From positions 1 to 10,391 of the forward strand of contig JAHFLM010000030.1 of the NCBI GenBank assembly GCA_023244865.1: a stretch of DNA of 10,391 nt, written 5' to 3'. Both the position numbers and the translations under genes were made by a program. Shown piece after piece: positions 1 through 5,874 of this stretch. Each line of letters starts with the position of its first letter. Position 1 is the stretch's first letter. The DNA comes from Candidatus Harrisonbacteria bacterium (GTDB lineage: Bacteria > Patescibacteriota > Minisyncoccia > UBA6257 > UBA11618). The notes under the pieces were generated by a model, which ran no database searches, was not told the origin of the DNA, and saw only the letters and a program-made list of their open reading frames with translations.

Positions 1-429
1 AAAAATAGTTTTGATAGTGGAAAGATTTTCGGAAACATCAGTGACCTCACCTAGGAAAATACTGCTGCCGACCGTGGCGAGCATCCCTTTTTTAACACCA
101 TCTTTAGAGCCCAAATTAACATAAATTAGACTTTTGTCATTGAAAGGATAGTTGGCAAAAACCTTGGCTAAGAGTAAATCTTTTTCTTTTTTACCGCTCC
201 GATCTTTTTTCAAAAGCCATAACTCTGCTTTCAGGCTATCATTTTCTTTTTTCAAAGCGTCGATCACTTCGATATTACCAAAGGAATACCAAGCCCCATT
301 TAAAAAAGCGATGGGTGTATTAATCGTGGAGTCGAGCAAGTCCACTAATTTACTTTTAGCGAAAATGAAACGACTACCTAAAAAAAAGAGTAAGAAAAGT
401 AAAAAAATAATAGGAAAGACGGAGCGCAT
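1..429 (-). CDS. mreC: Rod shape-determining protein MreC, N-terminal part (cut by window edge)
   Basis: MreC is a bitopic membrane protein that links the MreB cytoskeleton to the cell-wall elongation machinery. The first 143 residues are visible and the C-terminus lies left of position 1. A single hydrophobic segment spans about residues 4-20, with a short charged start. A likely coiled coil follows at about 53-75 (ALKKENDSLKAELWLLKK), then the start of the beta-rich MreC domain with NLGSKDGVKKGM at 106-116 and FLGEVTDVSENLSTI at 125-139, which matches the family's usual 'GxxxGVxxGMxV ... GxVxxV' layout. The start is the ATG at 429; upstream in frame there is no other start before a TAA at 460-462. 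No SD is visible. It follows mreB on the same strand after a 110-base gap, the usual mreB-mreC order. The family call is firm because the context and domain layout agree. Confidence 0.88.
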   Translation of the reverse strand, partial: MRSVFPIIFLLFLLFFLGSRFIFAKSKLVDLLDSTINTPIAFLNGAWYSFGNIEVIDALKKENDSLKAELWLLKKDRSGKKEKDLLLAKVFANYPFNDKSLIYVNLGSKDGVKKGMLATVGSSIFLGEVTDVSENLSTIKTIF

Positions 430-539
430 GAATTTTTTATTAAATAAAAAATTAAGTAATTAGAAATTAGTAGTTAGTAATTAGGGTAATGAATTTATAA
501 TAATAATAAGATATAAAAATCATTACACTTAATATCATT
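430..539. other. AT-rich mreB-mreC spacer with TTAG-type repeats
   Basis: No gene is seen here. Positions 454-485 are made of loosely repeated TTAG units, including AATTAGAAATTAG (458-470), which recurs exactly at 8591-8603. GTAATGA (486-492) and TCATTAC (520-526) could form a 7-bp stem around a 27-base AT-rich loop. No T-run marks it as a clear terminator. I see no convincing promoter for mreC, so read-through from mreB is the simpler reading. Confidence 0.5.
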
Positions 540-1589
540 CTATACCTTAATGTCGCGTGGAGCATAAGGGTAGGTCAAAACCTCTTTGAATTCTTCAAAT
601 CTTTCGACGGCGACACCGGTGCCACGAACGACGCAGGTTTTAGGATCGTCCACTAAGTGGACAGCGACCGAAAGTTCGCGCGAGATCATCTCGCTTAAAA
701 GCCGCAGCATGCTCGTGCCACCACAAATGAAAACACCGTTTTTTAAAATATCACCAGAAAGTTCTGGGGGGGCGGATTCGATAACGCTCCTGATATTTTC
801 CACGATGGTGCGGAGGGATTTGGAAATAGCGGTGCGAACGTGAATATCTCGAACTGTAACCTCTTTAGGAAGGCCGTTGGAATTATCACGACCCTGAATT
901 ACCATTTCTAATTTGTCGGTTAAAGGCATAGCTGAGCCAATTTGAATTTTCAAATCTTCGGCGGTCGGCTCACCAATAATTAAACGGAATTCATCGCGAA
1001 TAAAACGGATAACATCTTCATTTAATTTTTCACCGGCAATTTTCAAACTTTTAGAAATAACTTTGCCACCCATGGAAATAATCGCGATCTCAGTGGTGCC
1101 GGCGCCGATGTCGACGATCATGTTAGCGGTGGGTTCGTGAATAGGAAGGCGGGCACCGAGAGCGGCTGCCAAAGCTTGATCGATTAAATAAGCGCGACTA
1201 ACACCAGCAGAAATAACCACATCTTCTACAGACTTTCTTTCTACTTCGGTGAGATTAGCAGGAATCGCAACAACCGCGCGGCGGAACTGTAAAAAACGAT
1301 CTTTTTCGCCGGCAAGTTTTAAGAAATTTTTTAAAATCGCTTCGGTGGCTTCGAAATCAGAAATAACACCATTCACAATTGGCCGGACGATATCAATGTG
1401 AATTGGAGTGCGGCCAATCATTTTTTTCGCCTCATTTCCAAATGATACTAATTGGCCTGTTTTATTATTGATCGCGGCCAAAGTAGCCTCGTTGACTACG
1501 ATGCCACGATTAGCTAAATAAATTTCGGTGTTGCTTGTGCCAAGATCGATGCCGACATCTCGGCCGAAACGACTTAAGAATTTAAACAT
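540..1589 (-). CDS. mreB: Rod shape-determining protein MreB (bacterial actin)
   Basis: MreB is an actin-like ATPase that forms membrane-bound filaments and guides lateral cell-wall synthesis. At 349 residues it is of normal length. The N-terminus MFKFLSRFGRD suits the short amphipathic membrane-binding end. The phosphate-1 loop is GIDLGTSN (13-20), the phosphate-2 loop is VDIGAGTTE (159-167), and the adenosine-side motif is CGGTSML (289-295), a variant of the more usual GGGALL. The ATG at 1589 lies inside the end of proS, giving a 16-base overlap (1574-1589), so the two are co-transcribed and probably translationally coupled; no SD is visible. mreC follows. The call is firm, because MreB is separated from other actin-fold proteins such as DnaK and FtsA by length, the starting sequence and the neighbour mreC. 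Confidence 0.96.
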   Translation of the reverse strand: MFKFLSRFGRDVGIDLGTSNTEIYLANRGIVVNEATLAAINNKTGQLVSFGNEAKKMIGRTPIHIDIVRPIVNGVISDFEATEAILKNFLKLAGEKDRFLQFRRAVVAIPANLTEVERKSVEDVVISAGVSRAYLIDQALAAALGARLPIHEPTANMIVDIGAGTTEIAIISMGGKVISKSLKIAGEKLNEDVIRFIRDEFRLIIGEPTAEDLKIQIGSAMPLTDKLEMVIQGRDNSNGLPKEVTVRDIHVRTAISKSLRTIVENIRSVIESAPPELSGDILKNGVFICGGTSMLRLLSEMISRELSVAVHLVDDPKTCVVRGTGVAVERFEEFKEVLTYPYAPRDIKV

Positions 1590-2767
1590 TGTAAAACTTC
1601 GGCAACATCGAGCAGCTGACTGTCTTTTTCTCGGCGTTGCTTTAGTTCTATCTTAATACCAGTTTTTTCACTAACAATCAATCTAGTCGGAATGCCTAAA
1701 AGATCGGCATCGAAAAGTTTTTCACCGGCTGGCACCAAACGATCGTCAAATAGAACTTCAATGTTCTTGGCTTTTAAAGTTTCGTAAAGTTTTGCAGCGT
1801 TTTCTTTGACGGTTTCAGATTTATCTAAGCCGAGAGCAAGAAGATGTACCCTGAAAGGTGCCACGGCCTCTGGCCAAATAATCCCGCGATCGTCGTGAGA
1901 CATCTCCACGATCGTGCCCATGATACGCGAGATGCCGATACCATAAGAACCCATGAACCAACTGGAAAATCTCTGGCCGAGGCGGAAAATATTACCGACT
2001 TCGATCGCTCGACTTTCTTTAACTTCACCGCCGCAATTTTTCGGGCAAGTATCCCCCGCTTTTACTTTGGCGACTTCTTTATTTTGGGCATAATCACATT
2101 TAGAGCAATGGAAAATCGTGTCTTCACCGCTTTCTACTAAGGCTTGAAACTCGTGGGTAAAATCTTTGGTGAAGTCACCACCGGAAGCTTCGGCAACTAC
2201 AACGGGCATTTCTAATCTTTGATAAATTTTTAAGTAGGCGGATTTGGCCGATTCGTAAAAAGCACCAAGACCTCCCTCGTCTTTGTGGAAACTATATAAA
2301 TCTTTCATTAAAAATTCGCGACCACGCAAAAGACCACTCCTCGCGCGGGGTTCCATGCGAAACTTATTTTGAATTTGATAAACCGCCTGAGGCAAATCAC
2401 GGTCGCTCAAAATAAATTGGTCGGCAATAATTTTAATCACCTCTTCGTGAGTCCAACCCAAGCCATACTCTTCCCTATCGGTTTTGATTTTATAAACTAC
2501 TGGCACATTCCAGCGGCCGGAAGCTTCCCAATAAGATTTAGCAATTAAGGCTGGCATTAAAAGCTCTTCGGCACCCAAAGCATTCATTTCTTCGCGAACG
2601 ATTTGGCTGATTTTGTTTAAAACTCTCAAGCCAAGCGGCAAGAAAGTAAAAACCCCGGCGGAATTTTTAGCGATAAACCCGGCGCGAAGTAAGTATTTAG
2701 CATTAATAGACTCCTCATCTTTAGGAAAATTCTTAGATGTTTTGGCAAAAAGCCGAGATTGCAACAT
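1574..2767 (-). CDS. proS: Proline--tRNA ligase, short form without the editing (INS) domain
   Basis: Class II synthetase that charges tRNA-Pro in the cytoplasm. In 397 residues it carries TxE-like WTHEEV (105-110), motif 2 with the conserved GLLRGREFLMKDLYSFH (145-161), motif 3 with GSYGIGISRIMG (273-284), and a C-terminal anticodon-binding domain. Typical bacterial-type ProRS has about 570 residues, with a YbaK-like editing insertion of about 180 residues between motifs 2 and 3. Here the flanks of that insertion, CSKCDYAQNK (221-230) and CPKNCGG (241-247), are almost adjacent, so the insertion is cleanly absent. The stretch before motif 3 is shortened too. Four cysteines (221, 224, 241, 245) could form a metal knuckle, which is inference. 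The ATG at 2767 has no SD. It overlaps mreB by 16 bases and starts a three-gene operon after the terminator at 2793-2837. Confidence 0.96.
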   Translation of the reverse strand: MLQSRLFAKTSKNFPKDEESINAKYLLRAGFIAKNSAGVFTFLPLGLRVLNKISQIVREEMNALGAEELLMPALIAKSYWEASGRWNVPVVYKIKTDREEYGLGWTHEEVIKIIADQFILSDRDLPQAVYQIQNKFRMEPRARSGLLRGREFLMKDLYSFHKDEGGLGAFYESAKSAYLKIYQRLEMPVVVAEASGGDFTKDFTHEFQALVESGEDTIFHCSKCDYAQNKEVAKVKAGDTCPKNCGGEVKESRAIEVGNIFRLGQRFSSWFMGSYGIGISRIMGTIVEMSHDDRGIIWPEAVAPFRVHLLALGLDKSETVKENAAKLYETLKAKNIEVLFDDRLVPAGEKLFDADLLGIPTRLIVSEKTGIKIELKQRREKDSQLLDVAEVLQCLNS

Positions 2768-2783
2768 AGGTATATCTTAGTGT

Positions 2784-2789
2784 TTTATA
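2784..2789 (-). promoter_or_regulatory. Possible -10 box of proS-mreB-mreC
   Basis: On the minus strand this reads TATAAA, 16 bases before the proS ATG and just after the upstream terminator. No good -35 box lies at the right distance, because that stretch belongs to the terminator hairpin. It would give a leader of about ten bases. Weak call, made mainly because the operon needs a promoter in this short gap. Confidence 0.3.
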
Positions 2790-2792
2790 ACG

Positions 2793-2837
2793 CCAAAGAA
2801 AAGACCCCTCGCTCCAAAGAACTGGAACGAGAGGTCT
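2793..2837 (-). terminator. Intrinsic terminator after the DUF5667-type gene
   Basis: A 15-position stem with two mismatches (2802-2816 with 2823-2837) closes a short loop. On the minus strand it is followed by TTTTCTTT. It lies 40 bases after the stop at 2877 and ends that gene before proS begins. Confidence 0.85.
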
Positions 2838-2876
2838 AAACTACTAACAAATAATAGTTAAATTTTATGACTGAGA

Positions 2877-3881
2877 TTAAAGACCAAGCCTCACCTTAAC
2901 ATTGCCATTTACATCTAATGGCTTGGTTTCAACTTTAACATCGGTATTAGAATCAACATTAAGATAATTAGCATTGTAGGAATTAGATTTATCTTCGGCG
3001 TTATCGTTTCTACCTTCATTAGAAACCTTGCTATTAACTTCACCTTCCCCCTCAACCTTAGCTTTGATTTTTGCCTTAATTAAACCGAGACCAACTTCTA
3101 ACCGGCTACCAGTTTCAAAAGTAACTTTAGCTTCTTGTGCAAAGTTCATAGCAGCTTGGAATTTAAGGAAAGCCTCGTTGTAAGCTTTAGCCTCAAGCTC
3201 CACCTTACCATCTACCATGGCCTGATTAGCTAATTGTAATTTAGCTTTGGCAGATGCTAGCACATCAGCACTTAAAGAAGCTTTTAGCCTAGCTTCAACT
3301 TTCATCACTTCATCAATCTTATTCTGAGCGGCCTTCATTTTACCTTGAGCAGACCCTTCTTGGTCGGTATTAGCTTCCGCAGAAAGTCGCCCTTCACTCC
3401 TCATTCTTTCGCTAGTAATAAGATTTAGGTTCGAATTAAGCTTAACTATAACTGAACCAACCTCTGGATTTGCCTCGGAGTTTTCAGACTTAAGACTCAA
3501 GAAAAGTCGTTGATGGGCTTTGAGAGTGGCTTCTAGATTAGATTTAACACTAACAGCTTTAGAATCCTCTTTATTTTTTTCTAAAGTATCCGCATTAGCT
3601 TTAAAACTACTAAGATTTTTCTCTAATACTGCCTCAGCCTTCGCGCGGTTTTCGGCATTGAGGTGACCGCTCACGGTTAATTGCTCTAACTCTTCCAACC
3701 TCTTACCTACTAATTCGGCATCGAAATTAGCTCTAGCCTCGGTGCTAAAGGTGAATAATCCCTCTACTTTCTCATTAACGTTGGTTTTTACGTTATAAAG
3801 TGCGTCGCCGGGCAACGAACCGTTGGCTACAATGGAGGTACCGCCTCCAAAAACTAACGCCAAAATAATTATTATACTCAT
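2877..3881 (-). CDS. Secreted, membrane-anchored DUF5667-type protein
   Basis: A 334-residue protein probably exported and held by its N-terminus. Residues 2-19 are hydrophobic (SIIIILALVFGGGTSIVA). They are followed by SLPGDALYNVK (22-32) and a helical stretch with EARANFDAELVGKRLEELEQL (48-68), which I recognise as the DUF5667 pattern 'LPGDxLYxVK ... RAxxxxxLAxxRLEEh' seen in CPR and actinobacterial exported proteins. The rest is long charged alpha-helix rich in Ala, Lys and Glu, then an Asn/Asp-rich, low-complexity tail (about 275-325). No enzyme motif is seen and the function is unknown. The N-terminus is odd: the usual positively charged residues before the hydrophobic core are missing, and an in-frame TAA (3885-3887) cuts off a Lys/Arg-rich stretch just upstream. 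The SD is weak. It stands alone between two minus-strand terminators. Confidence 0.8.
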   Translation of the reverse strand: MSIIIILALVFGGGTSIVANGSLPGDALYNVKTNVNEKVEGLFTFSTEARANFDAELVGKRLEELEQLTVSGHLNAENRAKAEAVLEKNLSSFKANADTLEKNKEDSKAVSVKSNLEATLKAHQRLFLSLKSENSEANPEVGSVIVKLNSNLNLITSERMRSEGRLSAEANTDQEGSAQGKMKAAQNKIDEVMKVEARLKASLSADVLASAKAKLQLANQAMVDGKVELEAKAYNEAFLKFQAAMNFAQEAKVTFETGSRLEVGLGLIKAKIKAKVEGEGEVNSKVSNEGRNDNAEDKSNSYNANYLNVDSNTDVKVETKPLDVNGNVKVRLGL

Positions 3882-3935
3882 AATTTATGGTCTCACTTTC
3901 TTGAATGTAAATCAACCCTGATAGTAAGTAATGAA

Positions 3936-3957
3936 ATCCTTCGACTACGCTCAGGAT
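3936..3957. repeat. Intergenic palindromic repeat (ATCCTtcg...ctcAGGAT type)
   Basis: ATCCT (3936-3940) and AGGAT (3953-3957) enclose TCGACTACGCTC. From memory this is a short element that recurs between genes in many bacterial genomes, including CPR and Chloroflexi drafts; I could not check that here. It lies between the DUF5667-type gene and the cassette. Confidence 0.55.
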
Positions 3958-3983
3958 GATTTTTTATGAATACATAAAAAATC
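3958..3983. repeat. Perfect 11-bp inverted repeat, AATA loop
   Basis: GATTTTTTATG (3958-3968) is mirrored by CATAAAAAATC (3973-3983) around AATA. It directly joins the repeat at 3936-3957 on one side and the terminator stem at 3987-4007 on the other. Its left half supplies T-rich sequence on the plus strand and its right half on the minus strand. It could be part of the terminator or an operator; I cannot tell. Confidence 0.55.
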
Positions 3984-4007
3984 AAAAGCCCCGAATAACT
4001 CGGGGCT
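3975..4007 (-). terminator. Intrinsic terminator of the five-gene membrane operon
   Basis: A perfect 8-bp stem, AGCCCCGA (3987-3994) with TCGGGGCT (4000-4007), has a 5-base loop. On the minus strand it is followed by TTTGATTTTTT. It lies 19 bases beyond the stop of the last operon gene, so it closes the cassette on this side. Confidence 0.9.
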
Positions 4008-4026
4008 AAATATTTGAAATACTTGC

Positions 4027-4287
4027 TTAATTTTCTATTGACGAACCGCTTAAGACGTCGATGAGATTATTTGCCACATCGTAAAAATGATAGGTGGCCA
4101 AAACTTGTTCGTGACTGAGCCAGATGCTGCCAGCGCCGAGGATGCAACAAATAATAGTCAAGACTAAATAGAGCCAAGCGAAAAGAGCTTTTTTCTTCTC
4201 TTTAACGAAAACTCTCAAAAAAGAGATGAAGACGGCGAGAACACCAACTAAGAAAAGGATCGTGATGCATAAATGAAGAGTGATCAT
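4027..4287 (-). CDS. Small two-helix membrane protein, paralogue of the 4809-5108 protein
   Basis: An 86-residue protein I do not recognise. Two hydrophobic helices (about 4-26 and 35-56) are joined by a loop with KEKKK (29-33), so the positive-inside rule puts the loop in the cytoplasm and both ends outside. SIWLSHE (54-60) ends the second helix and a 26-residue polar tail follows. It aligns without gaps to the protein at 4809-5108: I count 33 identical residues in the first 60 and 39 in the first 78. The start is the ATG at 4287, since a perfect AAAGGAGGT lies six bases before it; the in-frame GTG at 4308 lies ahead of that SD and would break the start alignment with the paralogue. It is the last gene of the operon, before a strong terminator. 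Its function is unknown. Confidence 0.85.
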   Translation of the reverse strand: MITLHLCITILFLVGVLAVFISFLRVFVKEKKKALFAWLYLVLTIICCILGAGSIWLSHEQVLATYHFYDVANNLIDVLSGSSIEN

Positions 4288-4311
4288 CGAGGTACCTCCT
4301 TTGCCCACAAG

Positions 4312-4806
4312 TCATTCGATGACTTGGGTTTGACCGGATTCTTTGGTTTTACCAACTTGCTTTTCCCACTTGCCGCCATGAAGACTATCGAGGCTATGAA
4401 GATGGAATTCGGCCGTCATAATTAGACCGGTTTCGGAGATTCGTAAAGTTGCGAATTCAATCTTATCTTTTGGGAGATTGAAATAAAACTCAGAGTCTTG
4501 AACTTTAAGATTCTCTAACCTTCCTCTCAGATTAACAAAAGAAAATTCATGATATTTAGAACCAGCTTTGTGATAAAAAAGTTTTGCGAATTCGACGGTT
4601 TTTTCTTCTTTGAAAGTCTGGTCCTTTATTGCATCAGCCATACCGGTGCCAATACCTAAAAAACAAAGTCCTAATGCTAAGCACACCACCATTGACACTA
4701 AATATTTCACAATGGATCCCTGACGGGTGCAGATTGCTAAAACTGCTGAAAAGACACATGCCAATAGAAGAAATACGCCAAAGGTAATCACTCCGGTAGC
4801 GCTCAT
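4312..4806 (-). CDS. Two-helix membrane protein with a ~105-residue C-terminal domain
   Basis: A 164-residue protein of unknown function. Helices lie at about 6-27 and 34-56, joined by a short loop with Arg and Lys (TRQGSIVK, 27-34), followed by a soluble C-terminal region. That region alternates charged and hydrophobic residues (FYFNLPKDKIEFATLRI, TGLIMTAEFHLHSL), suggesting a small beta-rich domain on the outside if the loop is cytoplasmic. Glycines cluster at the end of helix 2 (GIGTG, 51-55), as in the other operon members. The ATG at 4806 is well supported: AAGGAGG lies nine bases upstream, inside the last codons of the preceding gene, whose stop is two bases away. It is the largest product of the operon, so it may be the functional core, but that is inference. 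Confidence 0.82.
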   Translation of the reverse strand: MSATGVITFGVFLLLACVFSAVLAICTRQGSIVKYLVSMVVCLALGLCFLGIGTGMADAIKDQTFKEEKTVEFAKLFYHKAGSKYHEFSFVNLRGRLENLKVQDSEFYFNLPKDKIEFATLRISETGLIMTAEFHLHSLDSLHGGKWEKQVGKTKESGQTQVIE

Positions 4807-4808
4807 TA

Positions 4809-5108
4809 TTAATTCCCTCCTTCTTGTTCATTATTAGCTGAGTTGCCATTTTTAAATGAACCGACTTTTCTTTCTATTTCCATAATCTTATCGGCAACTT
4901 TACAAAATCTATCGGTAACCAAAACTATCTCATGACTTAGCCAGATACTCCATGCACCCATAGAACAAAATGCAAAGACTAGAAATAAGGAGAAGCAAGC
5001 TTCAAAACCCTTCTTCTTTTCTTTGATGAAAATTTTTAGAAAACGACCGAAGATAGCAGCAACGCCTATAAGAAATAAAATGGTAATCCAGAAATGAGTT
5101 TGCACCAT
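4809..5108 (-). CDS. Small two-helix membrane protein, paralogue of the 4027-4287 protein
   Basis: A 99-residue protein of unknown function. It has helices at about 6-27 and 36-56, a KEKKK loop at 29-33, SIWLSHE at 54-60 and a longer charged tail that looks helical (VADKIMEIERKV), then Asn/Gly-rich residues. The ATG at 5108 is preferred over the TTG at 5114. From 5108 the protein lines up with its paralogue residue for residue from Met1, and AGAGAGGA lies about ten bases upstream. If the TTG were used it would overlap the previous stop as TTGA (5111-5114). The last codons (EGGN) contain the SD of the next gene. The two paralogues are separated by the 164-residue gene, so this is not a simple fresh tandem copy. 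Confidence 0.84.
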   Translation of the reverse strand: MVQTHFWITILFLIGVAAIFGRFLKIFIKEKKKGFEACFSLFLVFAFCSMGAWSIWLSHEIVLVTDRFCKVADKIMEIERKVGSFKNGNSANNEQEGGN

Positions 5109-5110
5109 GA

Positions 5111-5311
5111 TCAAGGGATCCTCTCTACGGTTGCCATGCCACCGAATAGAAAAAGTAAGGAGAAGAAAATAATAAATCCACAGATGATTCTGTAGCTCAA
5201 TTTAGACTCTTGATCAGGAATTGAATTTTTTCTTCTGAAGATTAAGTCACACAAGACAAGAAGTGCGCCGGCTATACCTGTAATAACCGAGCGGGCTAAA
5301 AGAAAGTTCAT
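5111..5311 (-). CDS. Very small two-helix membrane protein
   Basis: A 66-residue protein of unknown function, almost all of it membrane. Helices lie at about 4-25 and 42-62, joined by a cytoplasmic-type loop RRKNSIPDQESKLSYR (26-41), with FGGMA at the end of helix 2. The start is the ATG at 5311: AAGGAGGT ends six bases before it, and the ATG overlaps the previous stop as ATGA (5308-5311). The GTG six bases further upstream abuts the SD and is rejected. Tight overlap on both sides suggests fixed stoichiometry with its neighbours. There is no signal or catalytic motif. Confidence 0.8.
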   Translation of the reverse strand: MNFLLARSVITGIAGALLVLCDLIFRRKNSIPDQESKLSYRIICGFIIFFSLLFLFGGMATVERIP

Positions 5312-5682
5312 AGCCACACCTCCTTGGATCTATCTTGGAAAAAGATTTTGGGTAATTGGTTTCCGGGGTGCGGATTTAGTGGAGGTAGATGCTGCGGTGG
5401 AGCTTGATGCCTGAACAAAGGGGCGGGACATTTCATAAGACTTTCTTCTTCAAGAAGCTCGAGCCTTAGTTGCGTGTCATCATAATCTTGATGCTGCCTC
5501 ACGGCAATTAAGCCGCCAAAAGTGATTGCAAAATAAAGCAAGGCGTTGGTAGCAAATAAAGACCATCTGAGCTTGTCTAAGGGTCGATCTTTACCAATCA
5601 TCCAAGATACAAATTTACTTACAACAAAGGAAGCGAAAAAAATGCTGAGAATAGCAAGGTAGATATAACCTCTTTCTGGCAT
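5308..5682 (-). CDS. Two-helix membrane protein with Pro/His-rich tail, first gene of the operon
   Basis: A 124-residue protein of unknown function. Helices lie at about 6-28 and 41-61 around a loop GKDRPLDKLR (30-39), with FGGLIAV (55-61) at the end of helix 2. A short acidic helix follows (TQLRLELLEEES, 70-81), then a Pro- and His-rich stretch (about 85-112; HQAPPQHLPPLNPHPG) with one Cys and five His. The tail could bind metal or a partner, which is inference. AGGAGA lies six bases before the ATG at 5682. A near-consensus promoter (5736-5764) gives a leader of about 47 bases that can fold into a small hairpin. Its last codons carry the SD for the next gene. Confidence 0.82.
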   Translation of the reverse strand: MPERGYIYLAILSIFFASFVVSKFVSWMIGKDRPLDKLRWSLFATNALLYFAITFGGLIAVRQHQDYDDTQLRLELLEEESLMKCPAPLFRHQAPPQHLPPLNPHPGNQLPKIFFQDRSKEVWL

Positions 5683-5714
5683 CGTGACTCTCCTGATTAA
5701 TTGAGTTGTGAAAG

Positions 5715-5734
5715 GGCGGTTTTTCGAACGCCTT
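5715..5734 (-). promoter_or_regulatory. Leader hairpin of the membrane-protein operon
   Basis: Near the predicted transcript start, AAGGCG (minus strand) can pair with CGCCCTT, with one bulged base, around a 10-base loop. It could protect the 5' end or be chance. It is too weak to name as a known riboswitch. Confidence 0.3.
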
Positions 5735-5735
5735 A

Positions 5736-5764
5736 TTTATACCACAATAAATTATTTATGTAAA
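5736..5764 (-). promoter_or_regulatory. Promoter of the five-gene membrane operon
   Basis: On the minus strand there is a -35 box TTTACA (5759-5764), 17 bases, then -10 TATAAA (5736-5741) preceded by TGG, an extended -10. Each box is one base off the sigma-70 consensus. Transcription should start near 5729. Confidence 0.8.
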
Positions 5765-5766
5765 TA

Positions 5767-5779
5767 TCAATTAACTTGA
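5767..5779. promoter_or_regulatory. Candidate operator between the divergent -35 boxes
   Basis: The inverted repeat TCAA-N5-TTGA lies between the two -35 boxes and overlaps the plus-strand one by four bases, so a protein bound here could block or link both promoters. The half-site is only four bases, so chance is a serious alternative. Confidence 0.3.
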
Positions 5780-5805
5780 CTTTTATGGCTATTTTGTGAT
5801 ATAAT
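5776..5805 (+). promoter_or_regulatory. Promoter of the 5875-6303 gene
   Basis: -35 TTGACT (5776-5781), an 18-base spacer, and a perfect -10 TATAAT (5800-5805), with TGA just before the -10 (extended form). Start expected near 5812, leader about 63 bases. This is the closest match to the sigma-70 consensus in the window. Confidence 0.85.
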
Positions 5806-5816
5806 TATGGGAGTGC

Positions 5817-5837
5817 GGGTGAAACGTTTTTCATCCC
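5817..5837 (+). promoter_or_regulatory. 5' leader hairpin of the 5875-6303 mRNA
   Basis: GGGTGAAA pairs with TTTCATCCC around CGTT with one bulged T, close to the expected transcript start. There is no T-run, so it is not a terminator. It may stabilise the 5' end. Confidence 0.35.
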
Positions 5838-5874
5838 TTGAATCACTGGAAAACTAGATGAGGGAGAGCTCTTC

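Noticed and set aside
152..463. Plus-strand ORF of 103 codons
   Set aside because: It is antisense to mreC, whose domain pattern and operon position are clear; the Lys/Ser/Phe-rich translation is what AT-rich antisense sequence gives.
1844..2140. Plus-strand ORF of 98 codons and a minus-strand ORF in another frame at 1825-2028
   Set aside because: Both lie fully inside proS, whose motifs 2 and 3 and anticodon domain are intact.
4288..4308. GTG start adding seven residues to the last operon gene
   Set aside because: The perfect SD lies after this GTG, and starting at the ATG at 4287 aligns Met1 with Met1 of the paralogue.
4634..4849. 71-codon minus-strand ORF across the junction of two operon genes
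   Set aside because: It is in another frame of two well-supported genes, has no helix pattern of its own, and its start lies inside the upstream gene with no SD of its own.
5312..5317. GTG start adding two residues to the 66-residue protein
   Set aside because: The GTG touches the SD itself; the ATG at 5311 has ideal spacing and overlaps the previous stop as ATGA.
5715..5734. Riboswitch in the membrane-operon leader
   Set aside because: The leader is only about 47 bases with one weak stem, too short for any aptamer class I know.
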